Below, in pieces: positions 35,878 to 44,847 of a DNA stretch of 64,000 nt. Source of the stretch: JAIBBV01 sp044347745 (GTDB taxonomy: Bacteria; Bdellovibrionota_C; UBA2361; JAFLCA01); NCBI GenBank assembly GCA_044347745.1, contig JBIKUD010000009.1, forward strand, positions 33,055-97,054, in the 5' to 3' direction. Numbering within the stretch: position 1 is the first letter of the stretch; every line of letters starts with the position of its first letter. Made by a program: the position numbers and the translations under genes. The notes under the pieces are model-generated. The model was given only the letters and a program-made list of their open reading frames with translations. It was not told the DNA's origin and searched no databases.

Positions 35878-36348
35878 CTAAAGAGCGGCAAGCGCAGCTT
35901 GAATTTCTGCGTACGGAGGCTCATTGCCAGGATTCTCTGTTACCCAGGCGTAGGCTACCTTTCCGTTTGCCCCCACAACGTACACCGCACGTTTTGAAGC
36001 CGAGTAGCCCTTTAAGCCAGCAAAATCTTCGTGCACACCGCCATAAGCTTTTGAGGCGCTGCGGGTGTAATCGCATAGTATTGGATAAGAGAGTTCATTT
36101 TGAGAAGCGAAGGCCGCATTTGCAAATGGTGAATCAACGCTAATTCCAACTACCTGAGCGTTAAAACGCTTAAACTCGTTCATGCTATCGCGGAATGTGC
36201 AGAGCTCTTTCTGGCAGACGCCCGTAAACGCTCCAGGATAAAATGCCAAAACAACTGGCTTGCCCGCAAACTCCTTAAGGGTTCGCTCTTTGCGATCCGT
36301 ATCAAAAAGTGAAAAATCTGGGGCGGTATCACCAACTTTGATTGCCAT
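35878..36348 (-). CDS. AhpE/Bcp-type peroxiredoxin
   Basis: Thiol peroxidase reducing hydroperoxides. From the ATG at 36348 (GGAG upstream) 156 aa. Thioredoxin-like fold: VGDTAPDFSLFDTDRKERTLKEFAGKPVVLAFYPGAFTGVCQKELCTFRD with the peroxidatic Cys in FTGVC (C45) and a second Cys at C50. VYVVGANGKVAYAWVTENPGNEPPY is the conserved C-terminal strand. The FTGVC form is like AhpE rather than classic Bcp. Frame open upstream to 36402. Confidence 0.93.
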   Translation of the reverse strand: MAIKVGDTAPDFSLFDTDRKERTLKEFAGKPVVLAFYPGAFTGVCQKELCTFRDSMNEFKRFNAQVVGISVDSPFANAAFASQNELSYPILCDYTRSASKAYGGVHEDFAGLKGYSASKRAVYVVGANGKVAYAWVTENPGNEPPYAEIQAALAAL

Positions 36349-36433
36349 AATAAGGAAACTCCGAAAAAATGAGTCAACAAGAAATGCCGTTGCCTGAGTC
36401 ACACCCTATTAAACTTGAATAAAAAGATCAACT

Positions 36434-37456
36434 ATGGAGCAGGCCCTACTAGAGTACGAGCGCGGCGCAGTTTCAGCCTTCCTCTCAGCAAAAGCGAACT
36501 TCCAATATAGCCAAGGAGACATCGCGAAAAGCGAACTACTGGAGATTGTTGTCGCAATTAGACAGCTCTCCGCCCAATACGTTGAACACCAAGCGCCGCG
36601 TAAGCTACGCGCCTTACAGGCCAAGGCCTATGCGCTTTATTACGCACCAGTTAATTTTGCTAAAGTCTGGCACCTCCTCGACCAAGCTCCACACCTTCAA
36701 ACGAGCACCAACATTGACATACTCGACTACGGCTGCGGCACCGGGACCGCAAGTTTTGCCTGTGCTGCGAAGCTGCCGGGCATACGTTCTATTCTTGGAG
36801 TGGATACTTCCGCCGTCATGATTGAGGCAGCAAGAATATTAAATAACCAGTATCCAAAGTCGGAGACCCGCACCTTCTCCACTGATTTAGAGAGTTACAA
36901 AAAGAAAAAGTTCGACCTAATAGTTGCTGCCAATGTCTTTAACGAGCTCCGCCAGCAAACTCAGCGCGAAGAGCTCTTGCGTTCGCTCTATGCCTGCCTT
37001 AGCGAACGAGGCACTCTCATTATTCTTGAACCAGCCCTACAACAAAGTGCACATCAACTTGTAGAACTTCGAGATTTTTTCGTTTCCAATTTTCCGGACC
37101 TAGGCATTTTATTCCCCTGCACCCACACTAATCCCTGCCCTATGCGGCAGAATGAAAAAGTAGCATGGTGCCATTTTCAAATGTCTTGGGCCCCCCCACA
37201 GATAGTGGCGCAACTTGATGCGGAGAGCGGGTTTAATAAACATAGGTTGAAGTATGCGGGGATGGTGATGATGGCTAGATCAATCACGACGCCTGGGTTA
37301 CGAGTGCTCACTAAGCCCCAAAAAAGTAAAGGCATGGTTGAGGCTTATATCTGCGGAGAGGCAAACTTTGGAATTATGCACTTTAAGAGCACAGAAATTT
37401 CTGATTCGCCACCAATGTGGGGTAGCATCATCAGCACCCGAAAGTCTCAGAATTAA
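36434..37456 (+). CDS. Rsm22-family SAM-dependent methyltransferase
   Basis: 340 aa. Rossmann motif DYGCGTGT (98-105) and acidic VD at 123-124; then LEPALQQSAHQLVELRDFF and the Cys cluster PCTHTNPCPMRQNEKVAWCHF (C229, C235, C246), which is the iron-sulfur-type signature of Rsm22 (mitochondrial-type small-subunit-associated methyltransferase) proteins. Proposed role: rRNA methylation or small-subunit assembly; in bacteria this is inferred. Divergent from the peroxiredoxin with 85 bp between starts. Confidence 0.85.
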   Translation: MEQALLEYERGAVSAFLSAKANFQYSQGDIAKSELLEIVVAIRQLSAQYVEHQAPRKLRALQAKAYALYYAPVNFAKVWHLLDQAPHLQTSTNIDILDYGCGTGTASFACAAKLPGIRSILGVDTSAVMIEAARILNNQYPKSETRTFSTDLESYKKKKFDLIVAANVFNELRQQTQREELLRSLYACLSERGTLIILEPALQQSAHQLVELRDFFVSNFPDLGILFPCTHTNPCPMRQNEKVAWCHFQMSWAPPQIVAQLDAESGFNKHRLKYAGMVMMARSITTPGLRVLTKPQKSKGMVEAYICGEANFGIMHFKSTEISDSPPMWGSIISTRKSQN

Positions 37457-37573
37457 TTCTATAATAAGGAGGACCAATTCTTGCGATTTTAGAGCCAACG
37501 TAGCATTTTTGAATGTGCCTCTTACAACGATTTCGAGCCATTGATTTTTAGGTGAAATAACAAGGAGTCGAAA

Positions 37574-38293
37574 ATGATCGACCATCTTAAGGAGCTTTCT
37601 TGGGAATCGGAATTCTTCAAAATTCATATGGCCCAAATGGATCACAGCAAAAATATTTTTACTTGGAACGCCGTAGATTGGAGCAATTCCGTGAGAAAAC
37701 TTCCATTTAGGCTGATTCAAACATGCGTTTCCGCGTCAAACAAAGATTTAATAAACGCCTATGAAAATCTGGGCTTTCGCTATGTCGACACAGCGCTAGA
37801 CTACGTGGCTTCGATTTCCGAGACCAGCCAAAATGGTCTAGCCGCAAGAATTGCGAATCTTTCCGATTACGAAGCTCTTAGAACTATAGCGAGAACAGCT
37901 TTTACAAATACAAGGTTCTTCCATCCAGTAATTCCAATTGAGCGATCAAAAGAATTCTACGCCACTTGGGTGTTGAACTCTCTAAACAGCACCTTTGATG
38001 ATTGCGCTATTTGCTTTGGAGCATCGCCTGCCATTGAGGGTTTTGTAACGCTAAAAAAACTTTCGGCATCTTCCGCCCGTATCGGGCTCATAGCAAGCAG
38101 TCACTCCGTGAGAGGCACCGGACAACGGCTAATTGGTGAGAGCTTTCGTATCGCGCGCAGCTGGGGATGCAAAGAACTAAAGGTTACAACATCGATTACC
38201 AATATAGCAGCCCAAAAACTATACTCCAAAGCAGGCTTTCAATTGCGGGAGGCTCGCTTTTGGCTCTATTACATCAACCAACCAAACGACTAA
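37574..38293 (+). CDS. WecD/RffC-like GNAT acetyltransferase
   Basis: 239 aa. The C-terminal GNAT domain (about 95-235) has RIGLIASSHSVRGTGQRLIGESFRIARSWGCKELKVTTSITNIAAQKLYSKAGF, the acetyl-CoA motif A plus the C-terminal stem. The N-terminus (LSWESEFFKIHMAQMD) and FRLIQTCVSASN resemble TDP-fucosamine acetyltransferase. With wecE close by (39513-40649, opposite strand) it probably makes dTDP-4-acetamido-4,6-dideoxygalactose. AAGGAG lies 6 nt before the ATG. Confidence 0.8.
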   Translation: MIDHLKELSWESEFFKIHMAQMDHSKNIFTWNAVDWSNSVRKLPFRLIQTCVSASNKDLINAYENLGFRYVDTALDYVASISETSQNGLAARIANLSDYEALRTIARTAFTNTRFFHPVIPIERSKEFYATWVLNSLNSTFDDCAICFGASPAIEGFVTLKKLSASSARIGLIASSHSVRGTGQRLIGESFRIARSWGCKELKVTTSITNIAAQKLYSKAGFQLREARFWLYYINQPND

Positions 38294-38294
38294 G

Positions 38295-39470
38295 CTAAAA
38301 ATAAATTGCTACCTCGGGTGTCAAAAAAAAATGGCTCAAATAAAAGATAATTCCAGATACGAGATGTAATCCGTACAAGCACCAACAAAACGTGGTACTA
38401 ATACCTTTTGTGGCGTGGGAACAGGTTTCACTGAGCAAACATCGAACAGCCACAAAAAATAAAATAAAGAGTGAAATTTGTACTGACCAATAAAAGTTGC
38501 CATGCGCGAACCGCTCCCCACTTTCAGCCAATAGAAAATATAAAAGCACAGCAAAAATAAAAAGTAGCCAGGCGAAATAGAACTCAAGCGTATACTCCAC
38601 CTTCCTTCCGATCGCTAAGAAGACAGAAACTGGGAATGCAATCGAGGACAGAAATTTACAAGCTAGAAAATCGCTGTGTAGCGCGGCCACTTGGAATGGG
38701 GCCCATAAAATGCCACTACCTCTATTGTCCCTCATGATGCCAAACGAGTAAGCTTGCGCGAAAACGATGATTAGCTGAGGCAGCGCCATCACGGCCAGGG
38801 GCATTCCCCAGTTCGATACGCATTCAAACTTTTGTCGACTGAATCGACAGAGGACTAGCGCCATTATTACAACGCTCGGCAACCAAATCATCGCAAAACT
38901 CTGCTTAGCTATGCAACTTAAAGCAGCCAACGACATACATCCGATCAGGACAATTGCATTCCACTCCTGCTTCTTTTGAGAAAAGAATTTTATCGTCCGA
39001 AAAAAAATTAAAAGCGCAAGTGGTGTCAAAACAAGGATTGTCGGATTGTGATAGGTATTGGGATGGAGATATCCAAAATAAATTGCCGAGTCGAATGAAA
39101 GAAGGATAGGACCGACCAAGAAAAGAGAGACTGATATAGCAAGCTTTACGGAGGGGCTACCATTTCTAGGGCTGCGCAGAAGCTCAAGAAAAATAATTAC
39201 AGCCGCAAAAGTTTGGAACAAAACCACCGTTAGGGTGCTGGCTACTGGTATGGAGCAGCCCAAAAGCCCCCTAAACAAAAGAGCATATACTAGATGATAC
39301 AAATAATGAGGGAAATTCCCGCCCGCTCCGAGGAAGATATGTTCTGCCAACACGTTGTGAAAAAAGAAATCCCCACGTAACCGAACAACCATCCAGAGTG
39401 TGATTGCCCCAAAAATCAAGCAAATGGAAACAGCAAGTGCTAGCCATCGAAGAACTGAGGCGCTCATCAA
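38295..39470 (-). CDS. Multi-spanning membrane protein, polysaccharide locus
   Basis: 391 aa with about nine hydrophobic spans, N-terminal signal anchor (RWLALAVSICLIFGAITLWMVVRL), and GGNFPHYLYHLVYALLFRG plus SAIYFGYLHPNTYHNP in the loops. No DxD/EAxE-type GT-C motif is clear. Stop codons of this gene and the acetyltransferase are adjacent (convergent). Could be a GT-C-type glycosyltransferase or flippase-like protein; not recognised. Confidence 0.75.
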   Translation of the reverse strand: MMSASVLRWLALAVSICLIFGAITLWMVVRLRGDFFFHNVLAEHIFLGAGGNFPHYLYHLVYALLFRGLLGCSIPVASTLTVVLFQTFAAVIIFLELLRSPRNGSPSVKLAISVSLFLVGPILLSFDSAIYFGYLHPNTYHNPTILVLTPLALLIFFRTIKFFSQKKQEWNAIVLIGCMSLAALSCIAKQSFAMIWLPSVVIMALVLCRFSRQKFECVSNWGMPLAVMALPQLIIVFAQAYSFGIMRDNRGSGILWAPFQVAALHSDFLACKFLSSIAFPVSVFLAIGRKVEYTLEFYFAWLLFIFAVLLYFLLAESGERFAHGNFYWSVQISLFILFFVAVRCLLSETCSHATKGISTTFCWCLYGLHLVSGIIFYLSHFFLTPEVAIYF

Positions 39471-39512
39471 ATTGAATGCCGCTTGATAGAATCGATTTAA
39501 AAACTTAATCTG

Positions 39513-40649
39513 TCACCCTCTTTCATGAAAGAAGCGCTCGACGAGTTGGCACACGAACTCAACCTCAGACACCTTTAGATCATAGTACATTGGCAACCTA
39601 ACTAAGCAATCTGCGAAACGCACACAATTAACGAGCACCCGGCCATCGTGGTATTGTGCAAAGTAAGGGCTCTCATGAAGCGGCAAATAATGAAATACTG
39701 CATTTACGTCTGCCTGTCGCAAATATGCAATTAGATCGGTTCGCTCAGCCTTAGATCGACAAACTAAATAAAAGATATGTCCATTAACGTATCCGTACGG
39801 CGGTATTGTTGGCAGGCCAACCGGCAAGTCTTGCGTTTCAAAGAAGTCGTAATACTTATTGAATAAACTAATTCGCTTCGACTGGATAGAATTAATTGAC
39901 TCAAGCTGCGCAAATAAATAAGCCGCTGAAATGTCTGAGGCGAGAAACGAGGAACCTATATCAACCCAGTTATACTTTGCAACTTCATTTCTAGCAAAAG
40001 CCGCACGATTTGTCCCTTTTTCCCAAATGATCTCAGCACGAGCAACTAGCTCAGGATTATTGATAGCAAGCAACCCCCCTTCGCCACAGATTATATTCTT
40101 TGTCTCATGAAATGAAAAAGTAGATAGATCCCCAAAGGTTCCTAACCTTTGGTCTTGATGGTAGGATTCCACCGCATGAGCCGCATCTTCCACCACGAAT
40201 AGATTATGCTTTTTGGCAATCTTCATAATTTGGGTCATATCACAAGCTATGCCAGCGTAGTGAACAACGACAATTACTTTGGTTCGAGGCCCAATAGCAG
40301 CTTCGAGAGCCTCAGGATCAATATTAGGAGAATCTTTGCCTGAGTCGATAAATCGAATTTGTGCCCCACGAAGGATAAAAGCATTAGCTGTTGAAACAAA
40401 AGTATAAGAGGGCATCAGAATCTCGTCCTCTGGTCCAACCTTCAATAGAATGGCGCACATTTCAAGAGCGTCTGTACATGAGGAGGTGAGGAGCGCCTTC
40501 TTAAATCCGTAATTTTTTTCAAAATATTCGTGACAACGCTTCGTAAATCTACCGTTACCGGAAATATGCCCCGAATAGATAGATTCAAGGATGTATAAAG
40601 GCTCTTTGCCACTTAGGTAAGGTTTATTAAAGGGAATAGCAAATTTCAT
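39513..40649 (-). CDS. wecE: dTDP-4-amino-4,6-dideoxygalactose transaminase
   Basis: PLP enzyme aminating dTDP-4-keto-6-deoxyglucose to dTDP-Fuc4N with glutamate. 378 aa; very close to the WecE/RffA type throughout: IPFNKPYLSGKE, LLTSSCTDALEMCAILL, DEILMPSYTFVSTANAFILRGA, HNLFVVEDAAHAVE (D154 type), FSFHETKNI with the PLP lysine K184, EIIWEKGTNRAAFARNEV, DIGSSFLASDISAAYLFAQLE, AVFHYLPLHESP. Supplies the sugar for the WecD-like acetyltransferase. Followed 42 bp later by the membrane protein on the same strand. Confidence 0.95.
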   Translation of the reverse strand: MKFAIPFNKPYLSGKEPLYILESIYSGHISGNGRFTKRCHEYFEKNYGFKKALLTSSCTDALEMCAILLKVGPEDEILMPSYTFVSTANAFILRGAQIRFIDSGKDSPNIDPEALEAAIGPRTKVIVVVHYAGIACDMTQIMKIAKKHNLFVVEDAAHAVESYHQDQRLGTFGDLSTFSFHETKNIICGEGGLLAINNPELVARAEIIWEKGTNRAAFARNEVAKYNWVDIGSSFLASDISAAYLFAQLESINSIQSKRISLFNKYYDFFETQDLPVGLPTIPPYGYVNGHIFYLVCRSKAERTDLIAYLRQADVNAVFHYLPLHESPYFAQYHDGRVLVNCVRFADCLVRLPMYYDLKVSEVEFVCQLVERFFHERG

Positions 40650-40844
40650 ATGTTTAGGAACTCAATTTTCAAAAGTCAAACGAACTGATTGTATTATCGG
40701 TAACTGCAACGGAGGACAAAAGCCCCTAATCCAGGGCACAACAAGACTATTCATTGAGTTCAGCCATAGTTTGTCGCGCATTGCAATACGTACGTCGTGT
40801 GGGTATTCTGGCTCTTGGAATCGTAGCTTCTTTTCGCGTGGTTT

Positions 40845-41810
40845 ATGGACACAGTTTCGGTAATTGTTCCTGTATATATGGGCAGGCCCTTTCTCGCCGA
40901 ACTATGTTCCCGCATTAAAAAAGCGATTCAGGAGGCAAGATACAAATACGAGATAATTCTAGTTGACGACGCTTGCCCGCTTAATTCCTGGGAAGAGATT
41001 AAAAATCTGTCACAAATAGATCCATGTATTATTGGGCTCCGCCTTACCCGAAATTTTGGACAACATTATGCCATAACCTGCGGTCTTGACTATGCTAGCG
41101 GCGACTGGATAGTCGTAATGGACTGCGATTTACAAGACTCACCAGAAGAGATTCCAAATTTGCTCCTTAAAACAAAGGAGGGCTTTCACATAGTCGTCGC
41201 TCGTAGGGGGAAACGGCAAGACCCAGCACCAAAGGTCATGCTTTCGTGGCTCTTTTACAAAACCCTTGGTATCTTTTTGGCTAGAAGAATAGACCCAGAA
41301 GTCGGCAACTTTAGAATTATTTCTCGTCAAGTGGCTAACGACTTCAGGCGAATCGGGGATCGGGTACGAATTTTTTCGGTGATAGTCGACTGGCTAGGCT
41401 ATCCTCAGGCTGCAGTATCGGTTAAGCATGGAACACGGCCTTCTGGAAAAAGCTCTTATACTTTCCGCAAGCTTTGTAAGCTTGCCTTAGATTCTCTGCT
41501 TGTGAATCTAGATCGTGTGATAATTTGGTGGGCAGCGCTCGGATTTCTCGCCGCATTCTTGGCTTTAATTTACGGAACATACATTTTCATTTCATGGTGG
41601 ATCTCGCCAAGCCCAATAATTGGATGGACAAGTACAATTCTCTCGGTAACTCTATTTGGCGGTCTCAATATGCTTCTGTTAGGGATAGTAGGCCTTTATG
41701 TTGGAAAGACCTTCGAGGAAAGTCGAAATCGACCTTTGTATATTGTCTGCGAAGCAACAAACGCTCAAAATTTAATCAAGAATAGTGCTTGTGGCCCACG
41801 CACTAACTAG
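40845..41810 (+). CDS. Polyprenyl-phosphate glycosyltransferase (GtrB/DPM1-like)
   Basis: 321 aa. GT2 domain 1-220: VSVIVPVYMGRPFLAELC, DDA (41-43), DCDLQD (93-98), then two C-terminal TM segments (about 230-252 and 265-290) before a cytoplasmic tail. This architecture transfers a sugar to undecaprenyl phosphate for use by periplasmic GT-C enzymes; the neighbouring multi-spanning proteins fit that pathway. Start ATG at 40845; divergent from wecE with 195 bp between them. Confidence 0.88.
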   Translation: MDTVSVIVPVYMGRPFLAELCSRIKKAIQEARYKYEIILVDDACPLNSWEEIKNLSQIDPCIIGLRLTRNFGQHYAITCGLDYASGDWIVVMDCDLQDSPEEIPNLLLKTKEGFHIVVARRGKRQDPAPKVMLSWLFYKTLGIFLARRIDPEVGNFRIISRQVANDFRRIGDRVRIFSVIVDWLGYPQAAVSVKHGTRPSGKSSYTFRKLCKLALDSLLVNLDRVIIWWAALGFLAAFLALIYGTYIFISWWISPSPIIGWTSTILSVTLFGGLNMLLLGIVGLYVGKTFEESRNRPLYIVCEATNAQNLIKNSACGPRTN

Positions 41811-41890
41811 AAAAAATTTTGCAGAACTTTTGGATTCCAGTACCTGGAAGCAATAATTCTCCTAATAATCGGTGCCACTCGCACAAAATT

Positions 41891-43255
41891 ATGCAGAGAC
41901 CACGGCGAAGCAGCAACATTTTTCCGCACGACATATGGGCTTACTCGCTGTTGTTGCTGGCATATCTCGTCTGCTTCACCATAAATTATCCCGGCACCAT
42001 GGTTAATGACTCATTTGGTGCGCTTCAACAGGGCAGGACGGCCTATTATTATGATTATCAGCCCCCAGCATTCGCCTGGTTTCTCGGCTTTGTTGATAAA
42101 TTTTTGCCGGTACCTTCTACTATCTTAGCTCTGAACTTAGCACTCATCGAGGCTGGCATTTACCTAGTATTACTATCCTTAATTCCCAATGTTCCAAGAG
42201 CCAGCCTTGCGACATGTGCTGTGATGCTTTTCCCGGTAAGCCTCCTAGGTATGGGAACTCTCACTAGGGACACCACTGGCCTTGGCCTATTTCTTGTTTC
42301 AGTGGCTACCGCAGTAGCACCCAATGCTTCCACCTTTAAGAAGTTTACCATCGTGAGCGTTCTTTCGTTTTTTAATATCGCCTTACGTGAGAACGCGCCA
42401 CTCAGCTTAGTGCCAATTTTCTTGTACATAGCCATACTTCGGCCCTTCAAACATCTCCAACAACGCTTTCTTGATTTGGTTATCTCAATGGCTCTGCTTG
42501 GCATCACCATCAGCTGCGCATTTTTGGTAAATATCTCACTTACTGACGAGAAAACTTACGTAAGACAAGTTCCCCTAATCCACCATCTTCTATTGCTCTC
42601 TGAGGAAGTTGGGCTGAATTTACTCCCGGTTGAAACTTTCCCAAGCTTTACCTTAAATGAACTGAAGGTGTTGCGTCGAACTCACGCCAACTCGTCAGCA
42701 CTGTATCACTATGTTTGGCATGCTTTTTATGAGCGAAATGTTCCGCTTTGCCCACGTCTTAATGGTCGCCAACTTAAAGAACTCGAAAAAATTTTTGCGC
42801 AGTCTCTATTAAACTTCCCATCGCAATCTTTAGAGGTCAGGGTTCGGTCGATTGCGCCACTCCTTACCACAGTCACCGATGATTTATTCGGCAAAAAAAA
42901 TCCACAACTTGATCATACTGCTGGATTATTATCCGATCCCCCTGGTCTGTCGGGCTTTAGAGCAGCAGATCACTTCTCGAGTTACCTGAGGGCGATGTCA
43001 GTCCAATTTCTTCCACTTACCCCAAGCTTCTACCTTGCTCTAAGCGCCCTATTTCTTTTCTCTTTCTCGCTCCGAAAATTTAAAGTGAGCCGAGAATATT
43101 GGGCACTTTGGACTTCGTCGTTCCTTCATTATGCATCGTACCTATGCCTGGTAAGCCATTGGGAATTCAGATGGGGGTTGCAGAGCATAGTATTATCAAC
43201 TCTTATCTCAGTTGCCATTGTGGTATCCTGGCTCTCGACGAAGAAATATAGGTAG
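41891..43255 (+). CDS. Polytopic membrane protein, polysaccharide locus
   Basis: 454 aa from the ATG at 41891 (frame opens at 41819 with a TTG). About ten hydrophobic spans; first loop FTINYPGTMVNDSFGALQQGRTAYYYDYQPPAFAWFLGFVDKFLP, with VNDS in place of a D/E catalytic pair typical of GT-C, then periplasmic stretches. Likely transfers or flips a lipid-linked sugar made by the upstream glycosyltransferase, but no family is certain. 80 bp after the previous gene, same strand. Confidence 0.75.
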   Translation: MQRPRRSSNIFPHDIWAYSLLLLAYLVCFTINYPGTMVNDSFGALQQGRTAYYYDYQPPAFAWFLGFVDKFLPVPSTILALNLALIEAGIYLVLLSLIPNVPRASLATCAVMLFPVSLLGMGTLTRDTTGLGLFLVSVATAVAPNASTFKKFTIVSVLSFFNIALRENAPLSLVPIFLYIAILRPFKHLQQRFLDLVISMALLGITISCAFLVNISLTDEKTYVRQVPLIHHLLLLSEEVGLNLLPVETFPSFTLNELKVLRRTHANSSALYHYVWHAFYERNVPLCPRLNGRQLKELEKIFAQSLLNFPSQSLEVRVRSIAPLLTTVTDDLFGKKNPQLDHTAGLLSDPPGLSGFRAADHFSSYLRAMSVQFLPLTPSFYLALSALFLFSFSLRKFKVSREYWALWTSSFLHYASYLCLVSHWEFRWGLQSIVLSTLISVAIVVSWLSTKKYR

Positions 43256-43288
43256 TTGGGTTTCTGATAGCTGGAGATTAATAAATCA

Positions 43289-44767
43289 ATGCGCACCTGC
43301 TTAGGATTCTGGAGGATGGCACTGCGCCTTCAGCTACAGACTGTAATTTCGTGCACCCTGCTTTTGTATCTAGCATATAAAATCCCCTGCCTTTTGAACT
43401 TTGCAGCGATCAACCCCGATGCAGGCACTTACCTTGCCACTGCGAGGGATATTGCAAATGGGAAACAGGCTTATTTTGAGGTCCCGCTGGCCTACACACC
43501 CCTCTCGATATATTTTTTCTCTTTAATATTCCTAATATCGCCCAATCCGACATACTTCCAATTTTTGCTTCTGGTATTTGGGTTTCAAATCGCGACTTCT
43601 TGGCTCATATATTTAACTGTTCGTCGGCTTCAGCTTTCCAGAGCAACGGCTCTTTTATTCGCTATTTGGAGCTTTGTGCAGACAATTGCATATGAGGGTG
43701 CATATATTGTGCTTGAGCCTTTTGTGACATTCTTTATTACATCCTCCTATTTTCTCTTATCGAAGAAAAACCTTTCTCAAACAGGACTATTTGCGACAGG
43801 AGCTCTGGTTAGTTGTGCCTTTCTGTCCAAACAGTATGGAGCCCTTGGCTTCTTTCCCATACTCATTTTGAGCGGGCAATTTCCTGCAATTGGTCGATTA
43901 AGGGCAGTCTCAAGTTTCGTTGGTGGCTTTCTGATTCACTTATCTCTGTTATGTCTCGCTCTGTGTGGATTCAATCTTCAAAACCTTCAAAACTTAGTAT
44001 CCCAAATTAGCGGACAAAACTACCTGACCTCTTCCGCAATTTCTCAAGGCACTTCGCTACTTGAAATGTCTCAATTAATCGCGCCCATCACACTCGCGTC
44101 ACTCGGGCTCTTCAATCGAATTCGATTACCGGGCTCTGAGGACGAACGACTTTTCGCATGGAATCTTATCCTTCTTACCTTATTCTTTTTTAGTTCTCTG
44201 CTTGTTCGTACCTATCCACATTATTTTATTCTAACAGTTCCATCTATCTTTATGCTTGCTGCCTTTGGTGCCGAAAGCCTATTGCAATCGCAGAAATCAA
44301 GCACACTATTTTTATGTAAATCGCTCATCTTTGTTGGGGTTACGTTCAGTGCCCTTATAGCTGAGAGAACTCAGCTTAGTCCAGAGACAAGGGCCCCTCA
44401 AATACTAGCAGCAAAGAATTTGTCAAGACAACTGCCCGCGGACTCCTCTGTTCTTGGTTTTCTAAACCCAGCATTTTTTTTTCTAACGAATTTGAAGCCA
44501 ATTTCGTTTGATACATTTGGATATGGTTTCATAGAAAATCTATCGAACGACCAGATTCTTATGTTCTTGCGGCAGACTCAATGGGTATTGATTGATCCAG
44601 ACGATCCCTGGTTTTATCACCAGCAAATTCACCGTTTGGGTTATTCTCCAGATGAATTTTACTCTGAATTAAAGAATCTAAATTTCAATAGAATCGATAA
44701 CGGCGCTCATTCAATTCAAATATGGAAGAAAGACAAAATGGGGCGGCAATCTTCGAGCGCTGATTAA
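43289..44767 (+). CDS. GT-C-type membrane glycosyltransferase (PMT-like)
   Basis: 492 aa, about ten TM spans. The first periplasmic loop AAINPDAGTYLATARDIANGKQAYFEVPLAYTPLSIYFF has the acidic residue and layout of GT-39/83-type mannosyl- or arabinosyl-transferases (D in INPDAG). The C-terminal soluble part (ILAAKNLSRQLPADSSVLGFL.., WVLIDPDDPWFYHQQI) follows. Predicted to move a sugar from a polyprenyl donor in the periplasm. Starts 33 bp after the preceding membrane protein. Confidence 0.78.
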   Translation: MRTCLGFWRMALRLQLQTVISCTLLLYLAYKIPCLLNFAAINPDAGTYLATARDIANGKQAYFEVPLAYTPLSIYFFSLIFLISPNPTYFQFLLLVFGFQIATSWLIYLTVRRLQLSRATALLFAIWSFVQTIAYEGAYIVLEPFVTFFITSSYFLLSKKNLSQTGLFATGALVSCAFLSKQYGALGFFPILILSGQFPAIGRLRAVSSFVGGFLIHLSLLCLALCGFNLQNLQNLVSQISGQNYLTSSAISQGTSLLEMSQLIAPITLASLGLFNRIRLPGSEDERLFAWNLILLTLFFFSSLLVRTYPHYFILTVPSIFMLAAFGAESLLQSQKSSTLFLCKSLIFVGVTFSALIAERTQLSPETRAPQILAAKNLSRQLPADSSVLGFLNPAFFFLTNLKPISFDTFGYGFIENLSNDQILMFLRQTQWVLIDPDDPWFYHQQIHRLGYSPDEFYSELKNLNFNRIDNGAHSIQIWKKDKMGRQSSSAD

Positions 44768-44847
44768 ATAATCTCAAAATTAACGTTCTATCCAAATATA
44801 CCGGGAGCAGATCAATAAGCACAAATATTGGTAGGCGTGTTAATACC

